From: Magnaporthiopsis rhizophila
Taxonomy: Eukaryota; Ascomycota; Sordariomycetes; Magnaporthales; Magnaporthaceae
Assembly (NCBI GenBank): GCA_003049465.1
Contig: PYSS01000102.1
Coordinates: forward strand, 1-64,000
Reading direction: 5' to 3'
DNA length: 64,000 nucleotides
Shown here: positions 11,961-24,440 of the stretch, piece after piece
How positions within the stretch are numbered: position 1 is the first letter of the stretch
Layout of the letters: the number at the start of each line of letters is the position of its first letter
Translations under genes and position numbers: made by a program
Notes under the pieces: generated by a model
Seen by the model: only the letters and a program-made list of their open reading frames with translations
Told to the model about the DNA's origin: nothing
Database searches by the model: none

Positions 11961-14449
11961 AGTAATTAATTAATAAATTTAACTGAACAAAAAATACCAA
12001 AATATTTTAGTTTTATTAAAAATTAAAGGATAATATAAAAAATAAGCTGGCCAAAAAAAAAAACCTAAAAATTTTGTTGATTATATTACCAAAAATATTT
12101 ATATTAGTAATAGGTTATATAAATAATGCCTGGAAAAAAAGGTTTAGCAATTCTAGCCAGTGCAACAAAATAATAAGGCAAACCAGAAAAAAGCCAAACA
12201 ATAATAATTTATTACGTATAGGATGCATTTAAAATTTATGGATTTGTTTGCAAAAGTTATATACCCTTAATAATAAAAAAAACTGCACAAAAAACAAAAA
12301 TATATCAAGTAGCAAAACGCCAAAAATAAAAGATACTTTAAATACGGGCAACAAAAATATATTAAAAAAAATTATCCCCAAAAATAGCAATTAGCAATTA
12401 TTCGATACATAAATCAGGAAAATAACCTGTGTTCAGAAATATTATTTAGCTGGATATATTATTTTAATAATAAATGCTATATGCACAAATTGGACAAAAA
12501 TAAATCAGGCTGGTATTTTTAACAAAAGCTGGCAACCACCCGATAAATTGATAGGTTATAATTTTAAAAAAAAAAAATTAAAAACCAGGAAAAAAAAAGT
12601 TCAAAAGAAATAGGGCAATTATATTAGTCCAATAAAGTATAAATAAATTTCGAAAATAAAAAGCCTGTCCGGAAATTTACCACGGTACTGTTAAAAAAAT
12701 AAAGTGCATTTTGATAAGTTTTATCGATATTTAAAGGGTTATTAACCCAAAAAAAAGTATCGGATATTTCGGTCAGGAATAAAAAAGGAAGCTTTGACCA
12801 AAAACCGCTTAAATAAATGCACCTAACCAAAAGGCGGAAAAATAAAAACTTCAAGTTAAAAAAATTTTGGGCATTTGCGGAAAAAAATCCCAAAAAATAT
12901 AAAAAACAGCGCACAAATATAATAAGCAAAAGAAAAATATATACCATGCTTAAGGATAAAAACGGAGCATTTTATTAAGGGGTTTATATTTATACCTATA
13001 AAGTACCGGCGTATTTATTATTCGAAATATAGCCTAATAATTTGGAAAAATCCGAAAATCGCAAATTGTACCGCAGGGTGCCTGTAATAAAAAATAACGA
13101 TCGGCGCCTGGATTAGGGCCAAAATAATTAAACTGTTATTTATTATGGGAAAAATATGCACTAAGCACGGTATTAAAAAAACGATCCGTTCCTATACTAA
13201 TAGGATTATATAATTAGTAAGGATTATAAAAATTTGGCGGTAAATAATCCGGGGTACGCAGGAATTTTTTGGGCAAAATGTTTATATTATACTTATGGTA
13301 ATTATCTGCCTAAAAAGCTAAAAAACGACTGGTTTCCAATAAAAAATAGCAAAAAGTTTCGAGGCCTGCTAAAATAAGAATAGCAGTTGCCCAAATGGCA
13401 AATCGTGTTACGCAACCGCATTAAAAAAATAATAATATTCGCCCCAGCACCCTATTATTTTATAATATATATAGCAAGGTTATTGCTGCATTATATTTGC
13501 AAAAAACCAAAATATAAGCTTTATACCGAAAAAAAGGCCAAAAATTAGCAAACTGGACAGTTTTATCCAGGTTACCAGTACAAGCTAAAAAATTAGGGTA
13601 TTTTACCGGAATAAGGGCTTGGTATAAACAAAAAAAAACAAATTAAAAAGATTTTAGCAAAAATTATAACAAATTATCCATTTTGTATTAAAAAGGTAAT
13701 TAAATAACAAGGATAATAATTAATAATAATAGTTAATTGCGGATTTAACAGGAATTATATTATATTAAAAACGGTAATAAAGCACAGTATACCGATATAT
13801 CAAAAATAATAATTATACAGTTTTAAAACCGTAAAAAAAAACCAGTTATTTATAATAATAAAATAATTGATTCGGAAATAAAACGATTCAGATTTAAAAT
13901 TGTAAGGAAAATTTGTAAGGTTACCCTGAATATTATAAATATAAAAAAAAAGGATCTAATTTTGGGTTTCCCTTAATTTAAAGAATTTAATCCCCTGATA
14001 AATTGGGTTTCGGAGAAAATCCAATGGAGAAAATTATTATCGGGAAACGAAAAAGCCTAATAATTATAAGCCCCGAACCATAAAAAACAAAAGCCAGATA
14101 GGATTATTATAATAATAACAGGATTTGGCAATTAACCCTGGCAAATTATACTGATAAAATTATACTTATCAGGTAATATTAGCCTTAACAGCAAAAAATC
14201 CCGAAAATAAAGGGCAGGCTGTAAAGAAAAATACCATCGGAACCGCAACCCAAAAAAAAATGCGGTTAAAAATAAAGGTTCAAAAACAAGGGCAATAAAA
14301 AATTAAGGCCAAAATTACGATCCGCCTGGTAAATAAGCGCACCAGCACTTAAAAAATATTTCCAGGAAATACTATAAATACTGGAGGTTATTTTAGGAAA
14401 ATCTGGAAACCGTACTTCCAAAACATGGGCCGTTCGACTATAAAATCAA

Positions 14450-17000
14450 ATTTAAACCAAAAATATAATTTAGCTATCAAAAATTGTACCGGTTAAACCC
14501 CAAATAGCAAAAATTGTTACGAGAATAATTTGCGGAAAATTTATAAAAAAGCATTATCCAACCTTCAGATTTTCCAATAAAATACGGAATTTTGTTCGTT
14601 CCAAAGAAAAATGAAAAAAAACGGATATATATTGATTACTGTCCGCTAAACAAGGCTATAATAAAAAATTGGTATTTTTTGCTTTTTATCGATAAATTAC
14701 AAAATAAATTTGGCAAAACCAAATGGTTTACGGCTTTGGATTTATATAAGGTATATAGCTTATTAAAAATAAAAGAAAAAAATAAATGGAAAACCGCCTT
14801 TCGGATTTGGTTAGGAACGTACAAATTACTAATAATAACCTTTAGGTTTATTAATGCACCAGCCACTTTCTAAAGGATAATTAATTATATATTACAAAAG
14901 TGCCTGAATATTTGTGCATTTGCTTATTTAAATAATATTTTGGTTTTTTCGGAAATATTAGAAAAATATAAAAAATATATATATAAAGTTTTACAAAAAT
15001 TGCAGGATGCAAAACTTTTAATTAAACCCGAAAAATGTGCATAGCATATACAGAAAGTTATTTTTTTAAAATATATAATTATACCGGGTTAAATACGGAT
15101 AAAATTTAAAAAGGTACAGGTTATAAAAAAATAGCCCAAACCGATTAATATTAAAGAAATACAAAGTTTTTTGGGTTTTTTAAACTTTTACCGATGGTTT
15201 ATCCGGAATTTTAACAAATTAGCCCTCCTATTTATAAATTTTACCAAAAATAACCACTAATTTTATTGGGGGATATAAAAATAAAAAACTTTTAACCTGT
15301 TAAAGAAAGCCATAATATAAAAGCCAGTATTAATTTTACCAAATCCAAATAAATTTTTCGAGGTTAAAATTAATGCATCGGATTTTGCAATCGGGGCACA
15401 ATTTAATTAAAAGAATAATAATAAAAGGTTACACCCCTGCACTTTCCTTTTGCATAAACTTAATAGATCAAAATTAAATTATCCAATCCACGATAAAAAG
15501 CTTATAATTATTATTTAAATATTGGAAAAATGGAGGGTATATTTATACCAGGCAAACCACCAGGTTATGGTTTATACAGATCATAAAAATTTTGCGCATT
15601 TTACCATTTGCCAAATGCTAAGCAAATAATAAATCCGGTAAAATCAGTTTTTTTAGGATTACGATTTACGGATTAAATATAAAAAGGGTTCGGAAAACGG
15701 ATAAACGAATATTTTAAACCATTAATTGGATCACAAAAATAAAGTGCTGCTAAAAATATATATAATTTTAGCACAAAAATTAAACAGATTTTTGGTTCCA
15801 GTATAACGGGTATTAGCAAAAACTATACCTTAGAAAAAATAAACCCCCGAAAAAATCTAACAAATTTATAGCCAAATAGCCTATAATTATTAAAAAATAA
15901 CCAAAATTTGGAAAAAATTATAACAGCACCACGGGTTTAAAAAAACCCGAGCTATAATCCGGGAAATAATAAAAAAATACAAAAGCTGCGTTAAAAATAA
16001 GGCCAATAAATACAAACCTTACGGATTACTTTAACCTTTGCCAGCACCTAATAAAGCATAGCAAAAAATTACGATAAATTTTATAATTAAGCTTTCCAAA
16101 TCAAAAAAGCCCCTAATAAATGTCCAGTACAATAATATCCTAATAATAATAAACAGGTTTACCAAATATGCTTTATTTTTATTTTAATAAAAAAAGCAGC
16201 AATATTATAAAACTGGCATATATTTTTATCAAAAACGTGATATTAAAGTACGGAACACCCGATAAATTAATTATGGATCGAAATAAGCTATTTATAAATA
16301 AATTTTGAAAAAATTTAACGGCCAAATTTAAAACAAAGCACGTATTATTAACAATTTATTATCCCGAAATAAATGGATAAATGGAACGGACAAATCAAAC
16401 CATAAAATAATATTTATATTATTATATTAATTATAAATAAACTAACTGGGTATAATTATTTTTTATAACCCAATTTGCTTATAATAGCTTATTATACAAA
16501 AATATAAAAATTACCCCGTTTTTTGCAAATTATAAATTTATATTTATAATATATAAAAAACCCAAAACAAAAAAAAACGCTTTAATAACAAAAATACAGG
16601 TTACCGAAATAACCAAACTATATAAATATTTGTAAAAAAAGCTCGAAAAGCTTCGAAAGCGTATATCCACCCAGACAAATAAAAAAGGCTCGAAAAACCA
16701 ACCTTTAAAAAAGGGAATAGCATTTATCTTTTGCGTTGCAATATTAAAATAAAACGGCCAAATAATAAGCTGGATCACAAAAAATTCGGACCGTTCAAAG
16801 TTAAAAGGGTGATTTTGCCAGTTAATTACGAATTTCAGCTACCGCCAATCATAAAAATCCATCCTATTTTATATATTTTTTTGCTAAAACCGGCACCGCC
16901 TGGTTCGGAAAGCATAAAATTAATAAAAATTAACCCGGACCAAAAATCAAAAATCAAAAAGGTTCTCAATAATAAAGTATACTATTATAAACAGTGATAT
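14450..17000 (+). pseudogene. gypsy-2 pol remnant (RT, RNase H, integrase)
   Basis: The reverse transcriptase segment at 14,592-14,873 is open and reads FVPKKNEKKRIYIDYCPLN followed by FTALDLYKVY and FINAPATF, the classic Ty3 palm and fingers motifs. RNase H shows DASDFAIGAQF and YTDHKNFAHF. Integrase shows FIIKLSKSKKPL and FAYNSLLY. The integrase tail at 16,731-16,997 reads KLDHKKFGPFKV and IHPILYIFLL. The catalytic region is interrupted by stops between the open stretches. Confidence 0.85.
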
Positions 17001-17906
17001 TTGGTTAAATAGGCAGGGTACGGATATAAGTATAACATATAGAAAAAAAAAACAAATTTTATAAATTGTTAAAAGGTTTTACAGAAATATCGACAAGGGC
17101 AATTATAAAAAGGTTAGCAAATAAAAAAAAAAAAAAGTTGCACTGGGAGACAAACCCAAAACCTTTCGATAAGGATCGAGGTGCATTATTATTGCGCTAT
17201 ATAATTTAAGAAAATTATTAAAAGCTATCAATTGATTCGGTTAAAAAAAGGCAAACAGATTAAGGTTCGGATTAATCCCGAGCCCGTCCCAACCAGGAGG
17301 TAAAAAAAGGAAATCGGGGACCAGCAGGTTTAAAAGCGCGGCAGGGGCCTGTACGGCCGCTTTTTCGGCCTTTTTTCGCTCGATCCGCTCCAATTTTTTC
17401 ATAGCATTACTCCTATAACGGATTGCACGTATTTTTTTTTTAAACCACAATTTTTTTTATTTCCAAAAACGTTTAATTTTTATATTAATAAAACGATATT
17501 TTTCTTTAGCAATTTCCAATTTGGATTTAAATTTAAGGTGCTAATAACTGAGCTTTTGAAACTGCTTTTAGGAAAAACCCAACACGTTGCACCAAAATTG
17601 CCCTTGGCGAATATATTTAATATAATAGGATAAATTTCAAGGAAAAATCTTACAGCAAGTGCGGCCCTGGGTTTTACAAAAAAACAAAAGGGTATATTAA
17701 AAGGATTTTCGAAAAGAACGGAAAAAAGTTTATTATGGCGAACCGAAAACAAAGCAAAAATTTTTCGTTTCCGCACCCGACCAAACATTTTGTTAAAAAA
17801 AAGGGGACGAAAGGTGGTAAAGAAAAAAGGTATTTACCACCGATAAAAGGATGGAACTGTAGGGTTTTTTTGGCCAAAAGGATTTGGCCTAAAAGGGAAG
17901 ATCTGG

Positions 17907-18415
17907 TATTACAATTATAACTGGCAGGGGGCGGAAGGGCTGGGGCTAAACCCCCAGCGGAACACCTTTATCCCGCAATTATACAAGCTATGGGCCGAAT
18001 AACTAAAACCAGGAGGAAATTACGTAATTAGGCACTTATTTAAGCACGGGTGATATAATTGATATATTTGCTATATAACATAGCAAATATAGCACGGTAA
18101 TATGTTCGTTATACGATATAGCAGATATAACACGGTAATATATTTGTTATATGATATAACAGATATAGCACGGATATGGTAGGGGAGATTACGGGTATAT
18201 AAGGGAGGATTCCTACTGTGCTAGGTAGTTTTTAACTAAGGCCTCGGCATTAGTTAACCTAAGTTAGCTCCAAAGCAATCCTTTGGGCAAGCAAAATACA
18301 GATAACTGTTTTACCAGACCCCCAGATCACGTGCAAGGCAACCTTGCACCCCAGTACTGCTCAACACCGCCCCTAGGTGCCCTACCCTAGGAGCAGAAGG
18401 CCTGTGATTGTAACA
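17907..18415 (+). repeat. gypsy-2 3' LTR
   Basis: A 509-bp partner of 10,905-11,413, ending TGATTGTAACA directly before the duplicated cgtac. It differs from its partner mainly by transitions. Confidence 0.93.
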
Positions 18416-18420
18416 CGTAC

Positions 18421-19687
18421 CTAATAATATTATGGTATATATATAGCAATTTTAGGGCATTTTAGTTGGGCAAAAAGGTTATTATTGCTGTTTAAAAAAA
18501 ATATTTTACGGTTTTCGCAAATTGCTTTTGTGGTAATATTAAACGATTATTTTGAAACTCGAAACATTTAATTTTAGGCCGATTTACCAAAATATTTGCC
18601 TTTATTGCAAAACAAAACAGGTATTATATTATTATTTTATATAAACGATTTCCAAATTACCGCCCGTACGGTTACAAAAATTAAAATTATTGCCACCGAA
18701 ATGGATAGCCGATTTAAAATAATCGCCCTGGGTAATATAAAAACGTTTCTCGGCATGCAGGTTATAAGGGATTGCCAGCAAAGGATTATAAGCTTTTATT
18801 AATACAATTATATTAATAAAATTATCACCAAATACGGACGGAAAAACCTGAAAGTAATAAAAATACCCCGGCTTTCTGGATTTATAATACTAATTATTTA
18901 AAACCCTTTTTTGTACAAAAAGGTTTTGCGCTACCAATTGAAAATAGCAAATATTAGTTATTTAGCTAGCATTATTTGCCTTAATATTATATATACCATA
19001 AAAAGGTTGCAAAAAGTTAATATTAATCCCGGTAACAAACATTTGGTATTACTAAAATACTTTTGGCGTTATATTATCGGCACCAAAAAATTTGTATTTA
19101 TTTATGGCGGTTTTATTTATAATACTAAAGCGATGGGCTTAAAAGCCTATAAAAATACCTCGTTTGCTAACTGCTTCCGTATAAGGGCATTTATAAGCGG
19201 TATAATCGTTATATTAGCGGGTGGTTTTATTTATTGGCAATTAAAAAAGCAGATTTTTGTGATAATATTAACAACGAAAGCAAAGTTCGTTAACCTTTTA
19301 TTAACGGGCCGGGCTTTGTTTTGGATCGAGGGTATTTTGAAAAAAATTGGATACTTTTAGTAAAAAATATTTGTGGTATATACGGATAGCGCTAATACCC
19401 AGGCAATAATATTAAACCCGTTAAAATTAGCCCGTACCCGTATGATTAACCTCCGTTACAAATGGGTGATTGATACTGTAAAGCGTTAATTTTTTATCCT
19501 TAAGCTTATTGGTATGGCTAATATAAAGGCGGACAGTTTTACGAAGGGCTTGACAGCAGAAGGACAGGCAAAATTTGTTATCCAGCTGGGAATGCAACAA
19601 ATGCTGCAATAAACGGTTTACAGGAAACACTACGGATCTGGACGGGCTTGTGATGCTTTTAGGGCTGTTGCATGGCCTACAGGGGGG
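18421..19687 (+). pseudogene. copia-2 3' part of pol (RT and RNase H), degraded
   Basis: After the gypsy-2 insertion the copia reading resumes. LLFYINDFQITA (the YVDD box changed to YIND) and GNIKTFLGMQVI lie at 18,596-18,802. A connection region and RNase H with TTKAKFVNLLLTG lie at 18,911-19,360, and YTDSANTQA and KADSFTKGLTAEG run to about 19,610. A polypurine tract (aggggggt, 19,681-19,688) precedes the 3' LTR. The order and motifs are those of copia reverse transcriptase/RNase H. Confidence 0.88.
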
Positions 19688-19829
19688 TATTAAAGGTGGC
19701 CTGGAGTTACATGGGTGGCAACTAGTGCCCTATAGTTTTAAGCTTCGCACCGGCCCTGGCCTGCAATCAAGTAAAGTAGCACAACAGACACCAATCATTT
19801 TGGGTGCCAGTCGTCGCGCACCTCCATCA
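19688..19829 (+). repeat. copia-2 3' LTR
   Basis: A 142-bp partner of 7,000-7,141, immediately after the polypurine tract, ending CTCCATCA before the duplicated attat. Confidence 0.92.
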
Positions 19830-20007
19830 ATTATCAAAACGGCTGAAAATTTGGAAAAAAGCGGCAAGGCAAAATACCACAGCAAAAAAGCACCCCAATA
19901 ACGATAATCCCCAAGGAAAAGGATACCGGAAAACCAGAAAAAAATTAATAAAAAATAAAAATCGTGAACCTTTTTTTTTGCGCGCCAACCGGGAGGAGGG
20001 GGGGGAA

Positions 20008-20199
20008 TATTATAGCGCGGCGTGCCTTTACGGGCAGTTGCCCCACAAAAGCCAGCGTTACGTAACTTAATCATGTAACTTTGCGTGCATATAAAACGGA
20101 TTCCTTATATAAGGACCAAGCACGTCGTAGCCCTTGGATATGACAACGTTCCCTTTTGCTTTGGTGTAACGGGTACTGCCTTGGTCTAGTCCCGTGACA
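20008..20199 (+). repeat. LTR copy in inverted orientation within gypsy-1
   Basis: This 192-bp block starts TATTATAGCGCGGCGTGCC (as does the minus-strand start of 26,602-26,808) and ends with the same 100 bp as the solo LTR 28,964-29,075, including ttatataagg and GTCCCGTGACA. A purine run (gggaggaggggggggaa, 19,991-20,007) directly precedes it, like a polypurine tract before a 3' LTR in plus orientation. That is opposite to the gypsy-1 body. No matching 5-bp duplication was found on its two sides. It may be the end of a separate, mostly lost element. Confidence 0.6.
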
Positions 20200-20289
20200 G
20201 TTTTTATTGCCAGTGGCGCATTGCATAAGTTATTGGTATTGTATTACGTTAAATTAGGATTTTATCCTTTCTACTAAACCTGGTACTGG

Positions 20290-23200
20290 AAACGATAATA
20301 ATAGGTTTTTAAAAATAATATTTTGTCCAGCTCGAACTTTTTTTTACTATTAATAATTTTTGTTTCGGGGCGCTTTGGTTTTTATCCAGGCAAAAGGTTA
20401 TTAGCAAACCGTTAAAATTGATTGGTATGGAATATTTTTTAAGCCCTTTAAATTTTGGGTAATTTTAATTTGTACAAATAGCCTTTTAATATTTTGATTC
20501 GGTAAACAAACCTTATTATCGGGAAATCCAGCTTATTATTAGGCTTATCCGTTAATAATAACCAGCCTTTTTTAATAATAAAAACCCAATTGCCCATCCC
20601 GAAATTGGGCTTTTTTATACTTATTGGCCTGTTATATTATATGCTCCTGGCTGTATAATAATAACTTTCTGGCCAGTGATATAAAATTTTCCATTTATTT
20701 AACCACCCCCTGTACTTTTTTCAGGAAAATTGCTTTTTAGCTGGTAATTTTGCCAATATAATTCGCTTTTCCCAATCCCAATAATAAAAAATAAAAAATC
20801 CTCGGTTAATTTCGTAGGATAATAATCTTTCCAGTAATTTATAAGGTAAAGTTAATTATACCAGGTTAAAAGCAAGCAATATATCGGACCAGTTATTTTA
20901 AAAAAAAATTAACAAATATTTGCAAACACTGATCCAAATATTTGTTTATAATTTTCGCCTGTCCCGCCCTTTGAAAATATTCCGCTATTAATAGCTTTTA
21001 TTTGATGCCCAAAATTTTCGATAATTTGTTTGTAAAATCCGATATAAATTAAAATTTTTTATTTAACCCTATAATTAATAACAAGTTATAAATTTTATAA
21101 ATTTTTAATAATAATATAATTGTGCTATTTTTTGGTTATGATTATAATTTTGCAAAAATAGGTTAATATGTTTTGCTAAAATAATTTATAATAATTAGCA
21201 TATTGTTATATTTTTCCGGTTTTTCGGTATATTTTTAAAATTTATAATAAGGTGCTGCTATATTTGTATAAATAATACAATGGAATGTAACAACCTGGAA
21301 ATTTTGTTCCTCGGTACCTTAAAAGATTTGTATTTACAGTTTTTTACAAAACGGTGTATATTAAAATTTAGCCCGAGCTATTAATATTTGGCAATTATTA
21401 GTGCATATATTTCGCAATATCCCAAATAGGCTATAATTATCCTCAAATGCACCTTGCAAATAAACTAAACTTGTTATCCCTTTTTTAAACTAAAACTATT
21501 AGACATTTTTGGTATAAAATATATTTACAATCTGCAAAAATCCACCCTTTTTTTTATTTGCGGGCTTTCTTTTGCATATCCTCCAGGCTATAAAATGTTT
21601 CGTTTGCCCGTAATAATTTGTTTGTTAATAATAATCCCTATATACCGGGTGCTACTTTTTTTAATATTAATGCAACCTTTTTTGATATTAGCAAACTTTT
21701 TCCGGTTTACCGCTTATTTATTATAATAAATATTAAAAAAGTTTTTTAATTTTGGTTATTATTACTGGCACAAATAATTCCCGGTAATATTTTGCCTTTT
21801 TTTAGCCTTTTGGGTTATGGTATTTGTTACAAACGGTTCTCTGCTCCTAGGGTAGGGTACGCTAGGAGAGGCGCTGAGCAGTATGGTCTTCACAAGGTCG
21901 CTTGTGCTGGGGGAACTGGGTAGTAACAAAGGTCTCGATTGTTTGCCCAAGGGGATGCCTTGGAGCTAACTTAGGTTGACTGATGCCGAAGCCTCAGTCA
22001 AGAACTATCTAACACAGTAGGAATTCCTCGCCTTATATACCAGCGACCCTTCCCTACTATGTCTGTGCTATGTCTGCTATGTCGCATAGCGAACATATCA
22101 CTGTGCTATGTCTGCTATGTCTGCTATGTCACATAGCGAACATATCAGACATATCACCCGTGCTTAGGTAAGTGCCTGATCACGTGATTTCCTCCTTTTG
22201 GCTTGGCTTTGGTCATTCGGCCCCTGGCCTTCATGACTGCGGGGTAGAGGCGTCCCGCTGGGGGTTAGCCCCAGCCCTCCTGTCCCCTGCCAGCTGTGGT
22301 CGTAACAGTATTTTCCAATTTCCGAATTAGGGTATCGGTAGCTTTATTTTCTATTTTTGGCTTATAAATTATACAAAAATAATAATTAGCAAATAAATTT
22401 CCCCAAATAATTTGGCGAACGTTAAATTTTGGTTTTGTTCCAAAAAATTTGAAAGCTTTATGATTAATAATTATAAAAAAATCCTCCATTTGTTTTACCA
22501 GCTTTGCCCGCTAATATTTTAGGGCTTTAATAATAATTAAAAGCTTTTTGTTATGGATAGGGTAGTTTTGTTTCGCATTTTGTATTATTTTGAAAAAAAA
22601 AGCAATTAAATGCCAGCCGTTTTTATATTTTTGGCTTAATACACCCGTATAAATATTATTAAAAGCGTTAATTTTAATTTTAATATATTGCCCGTGTTTA
22701 AAATGCTTTAAAACCGGGGCTAATCATAAGCGTTTTTTCAGCTTTTCGAAAATATTTTACTAAGCTAGGATCCAAAAAAAGCCTTTTTTGCGTATTAGGG
22801 CTGTTAAAAAGCGGGTTATTGTGCTATACTCCGGTACAAATTTTTGGTAAAAATTGCAAAAGCCCAAAAATAATTGTACTTTTTTTTAGCGTATTTAAAA
22901 GCAGCTATTATTACACGATTTTAATTTTGGCAAGGTCGATAATTATTTTTTTTGTACCGATAATAAAGCCCAGGAATTTGGTTTTTTGAACCTAAAATTT
23001 GTTTTTAGCAAGGTTGGCCTGCAATCCGGCTGTTTTAAATTTGGCCAGTATTATTTGTATATATCTGTAATATTTCTTGGGGTTTGATAACCAAATTAGG
23101 ATATTATTAATATATACCGAGCAAAATTTATCGAAATAATCTATGCTTAAAATATTATTAATAAACTGCTAAAAGGTGGCTAGTCCGTTAATTAAGCCAA

Positions 23201-24440
23201 ATAATATTATATTATACCGAAATGTTCCGTATTTTGTGCAAAAAGTGGTCAGGTTTTTATGGTCCGGATATATCCGGATACGGTGAAATGTTTGGCGGAT
23301 ATCGATTTTGGTAAAATATTTTGCCCTAATAATTTTGGCCAAAATTTTTCGATTAATAATAAAAGGTAAACGTTTTTTTGATAATAGTATTTAACTGTTA
23401 GTAATTTATGCAAAATTTGAAGTTATTATTTTTTTCTGGGCAAAAAGGACGGGTGCCGCCCAGAAAGTTCTGCCGGTTTTAATAAAACCTTTATAAAGGT
23501 TATCGAGCATATATTTTTTGCATATTTCTAATTTTTCTAACAATATTTTGTAAAAAAAAAGGAATAGTAAAGGCTAGAAGGATCGATATTATTTTCTAAT
23601 TTGATATGGTAGTTAATTTTCGGCCGAAATGGTAATATTTGGTTTAATTTTATTTTGCTAGAAATTTTTAACAGGTTATGGTATTTTTGGGGGATTTTTT
23701 TAGCGGCCTATTAAATTTTTTTATTATTATATTTCATAATTGCCTCGATTTTAACCTGTTATTTTTTTTGCCTTTTTTCGATAAACCTCTTAACCTTATA
23801 AAAATTTGTGGTGTATAGCATTATTTTTTGTTATTAGGCATTAACAAATTTTAAGGTTTTAATAAAAGTTATATTATAAGTGCAATTTTTATACCAGCCG
23901 ATTATATTTTTTTTAACTGGTACGGGCTTTATTGGTTCTCCTTATATTTATCCAAACAAAGAACCGGGCAGATTTTTTCTGGTAAAATAATCGAAAAACG
24001 CATCGGCTTTTTGCTTTATATTATCCCTTTTCTGGTCTTTTTTTTGCCTTTATCCCAGCGCTTATACGGGCATTCCTTACTAAAATTTATGCGGGAATGC
24101 GGTATAATCCTTTCGAGCTTTTTTATAAAAGCCGGTGCCTTTTCCGTAACTGGCTAAATTTGCAAAACCTCCAATTTTTCGATTTTTTTTTGCACTTTAG
24201 CTAACTGGGAATACTGACCGTCCTTTTTTTATTTTCCTTTTTTATTTGCTGGGTTTATTATTTTGCATTTTTCGTATAATCCGGGCTTTTAAAAGTTGCA
24301 CCCGACTGGTTTATACAAATATTATATACTTTTGGTATAACAGGAAAATATTTTGAAAATAACAGCCTATTTCGTTTATAATTTGGCCAAATATCGTATT
24401 CGGATATAAATTTTCTCCCCATAATTATATTATTCCGCAT
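20290..24440 (-). pseudogene. gypsy-1 pol remnant, interrupted by a solo LTR
   Basis: Minus-strand translation gives a protease-like end near 24,258-24,440 (GRKFISEYDIWPN). Reverse transcriptase follows near 23,000-23,250 (CSVYINNILIW, then KNKFXVQKTKFLGFIIG with a stop at X). RNase H at 22,308-22,489 reads IINHKAFKFF and PKIENKATDTL, the gypsy DHK and aDaLSR boxes. Integrase-tail-like sequence lies near 20,430-20,520. Stops and transitions are abundant. The solo LTR at 21,825 separates RNase H from integrase. Confidence 0.75.
21825..22307 (-). mobile_element. Solo LTR of the gypsy-2 family, hardly mutated
   Basis: The 483-bp sequence is the reverse complement of the gypsy-2 LTR, starting TGTTACAAACGG and ending GGTCGTAACA. 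It is flanked by an exact 5-bp duplication gtatt (21,820-21,824 and 22,308-22,312). It retains normal GC content and CpA-containing repeats (tgctatgtc units near 22,050-22,150) that are mutated in both gypsy-2 LTRs. It therefore arrived after, or escaped, the mutation that ruined the surrounding element. The solo form implies LTR-LTR recombination of a full element. Confidence 0.9.

Larger units (their letters stand above)
10905..18415 (+). mobile_element. Ty3/gypsy LTR retrotransposon (gypsy-2), nested in copia-2
   Basis: The 7,511-bp element has two LTRs of equal length (509 bp) and a perfect 5-bp duplication cgtac (10,900-10,904 and 18,416-18,420). Plus-strand remnants in order are Gag (11,640-11,960), reverse transcriptase (14,450-15,250), RNase H (15,350-15,610), integrase (16,080-16,560) and an integrase C-terminal domain (16,731-17,000). 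Gag-Pol order RT-RH-IN identifies Ty3/gypsy. Coding sequence is extremely A-rich with many stops, consistent with strongly strand-biased RIP. The region 17,010-17,906 has no clear coding remnant. Confidence 0.95.
7000..19829 (+). mobile_element. Ty1/copia LTR retrotransposon (copia-2), split by gypsy-2
   Basis: Two 142-bp LTRs (7,000-7,141 and 19,688-19,829) and an exact 5-bp duplication attat (6,995-6,999 and 19,830-19,834) define the element. Without the 7.5-kb insert it is about 5.3 kb, matching copia-1. Plus-strand remnants run in copia order. A zinc knuckle (KCGKYYKGGNNNCW) lies near 8,170-8,215. Integrase, with NNSTEF and NRTIFNTV, lies near 8,900-9,500. The RFMGWENFYNKI linker is at 9,607-10,164. 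The reverse transcriptase start (KWVYMPKL) is near 10,634-10,867, and the rest resumes after the insert at 18,421. RIP-type stops interrupt every part. It sits inside gypsy-1. Confidence 0.93.

Noticed and set aside
21762..21950. 62-codon minus-strand frame
   Set aside because: It runs across the edge of the solo LTR and has no coding signature.
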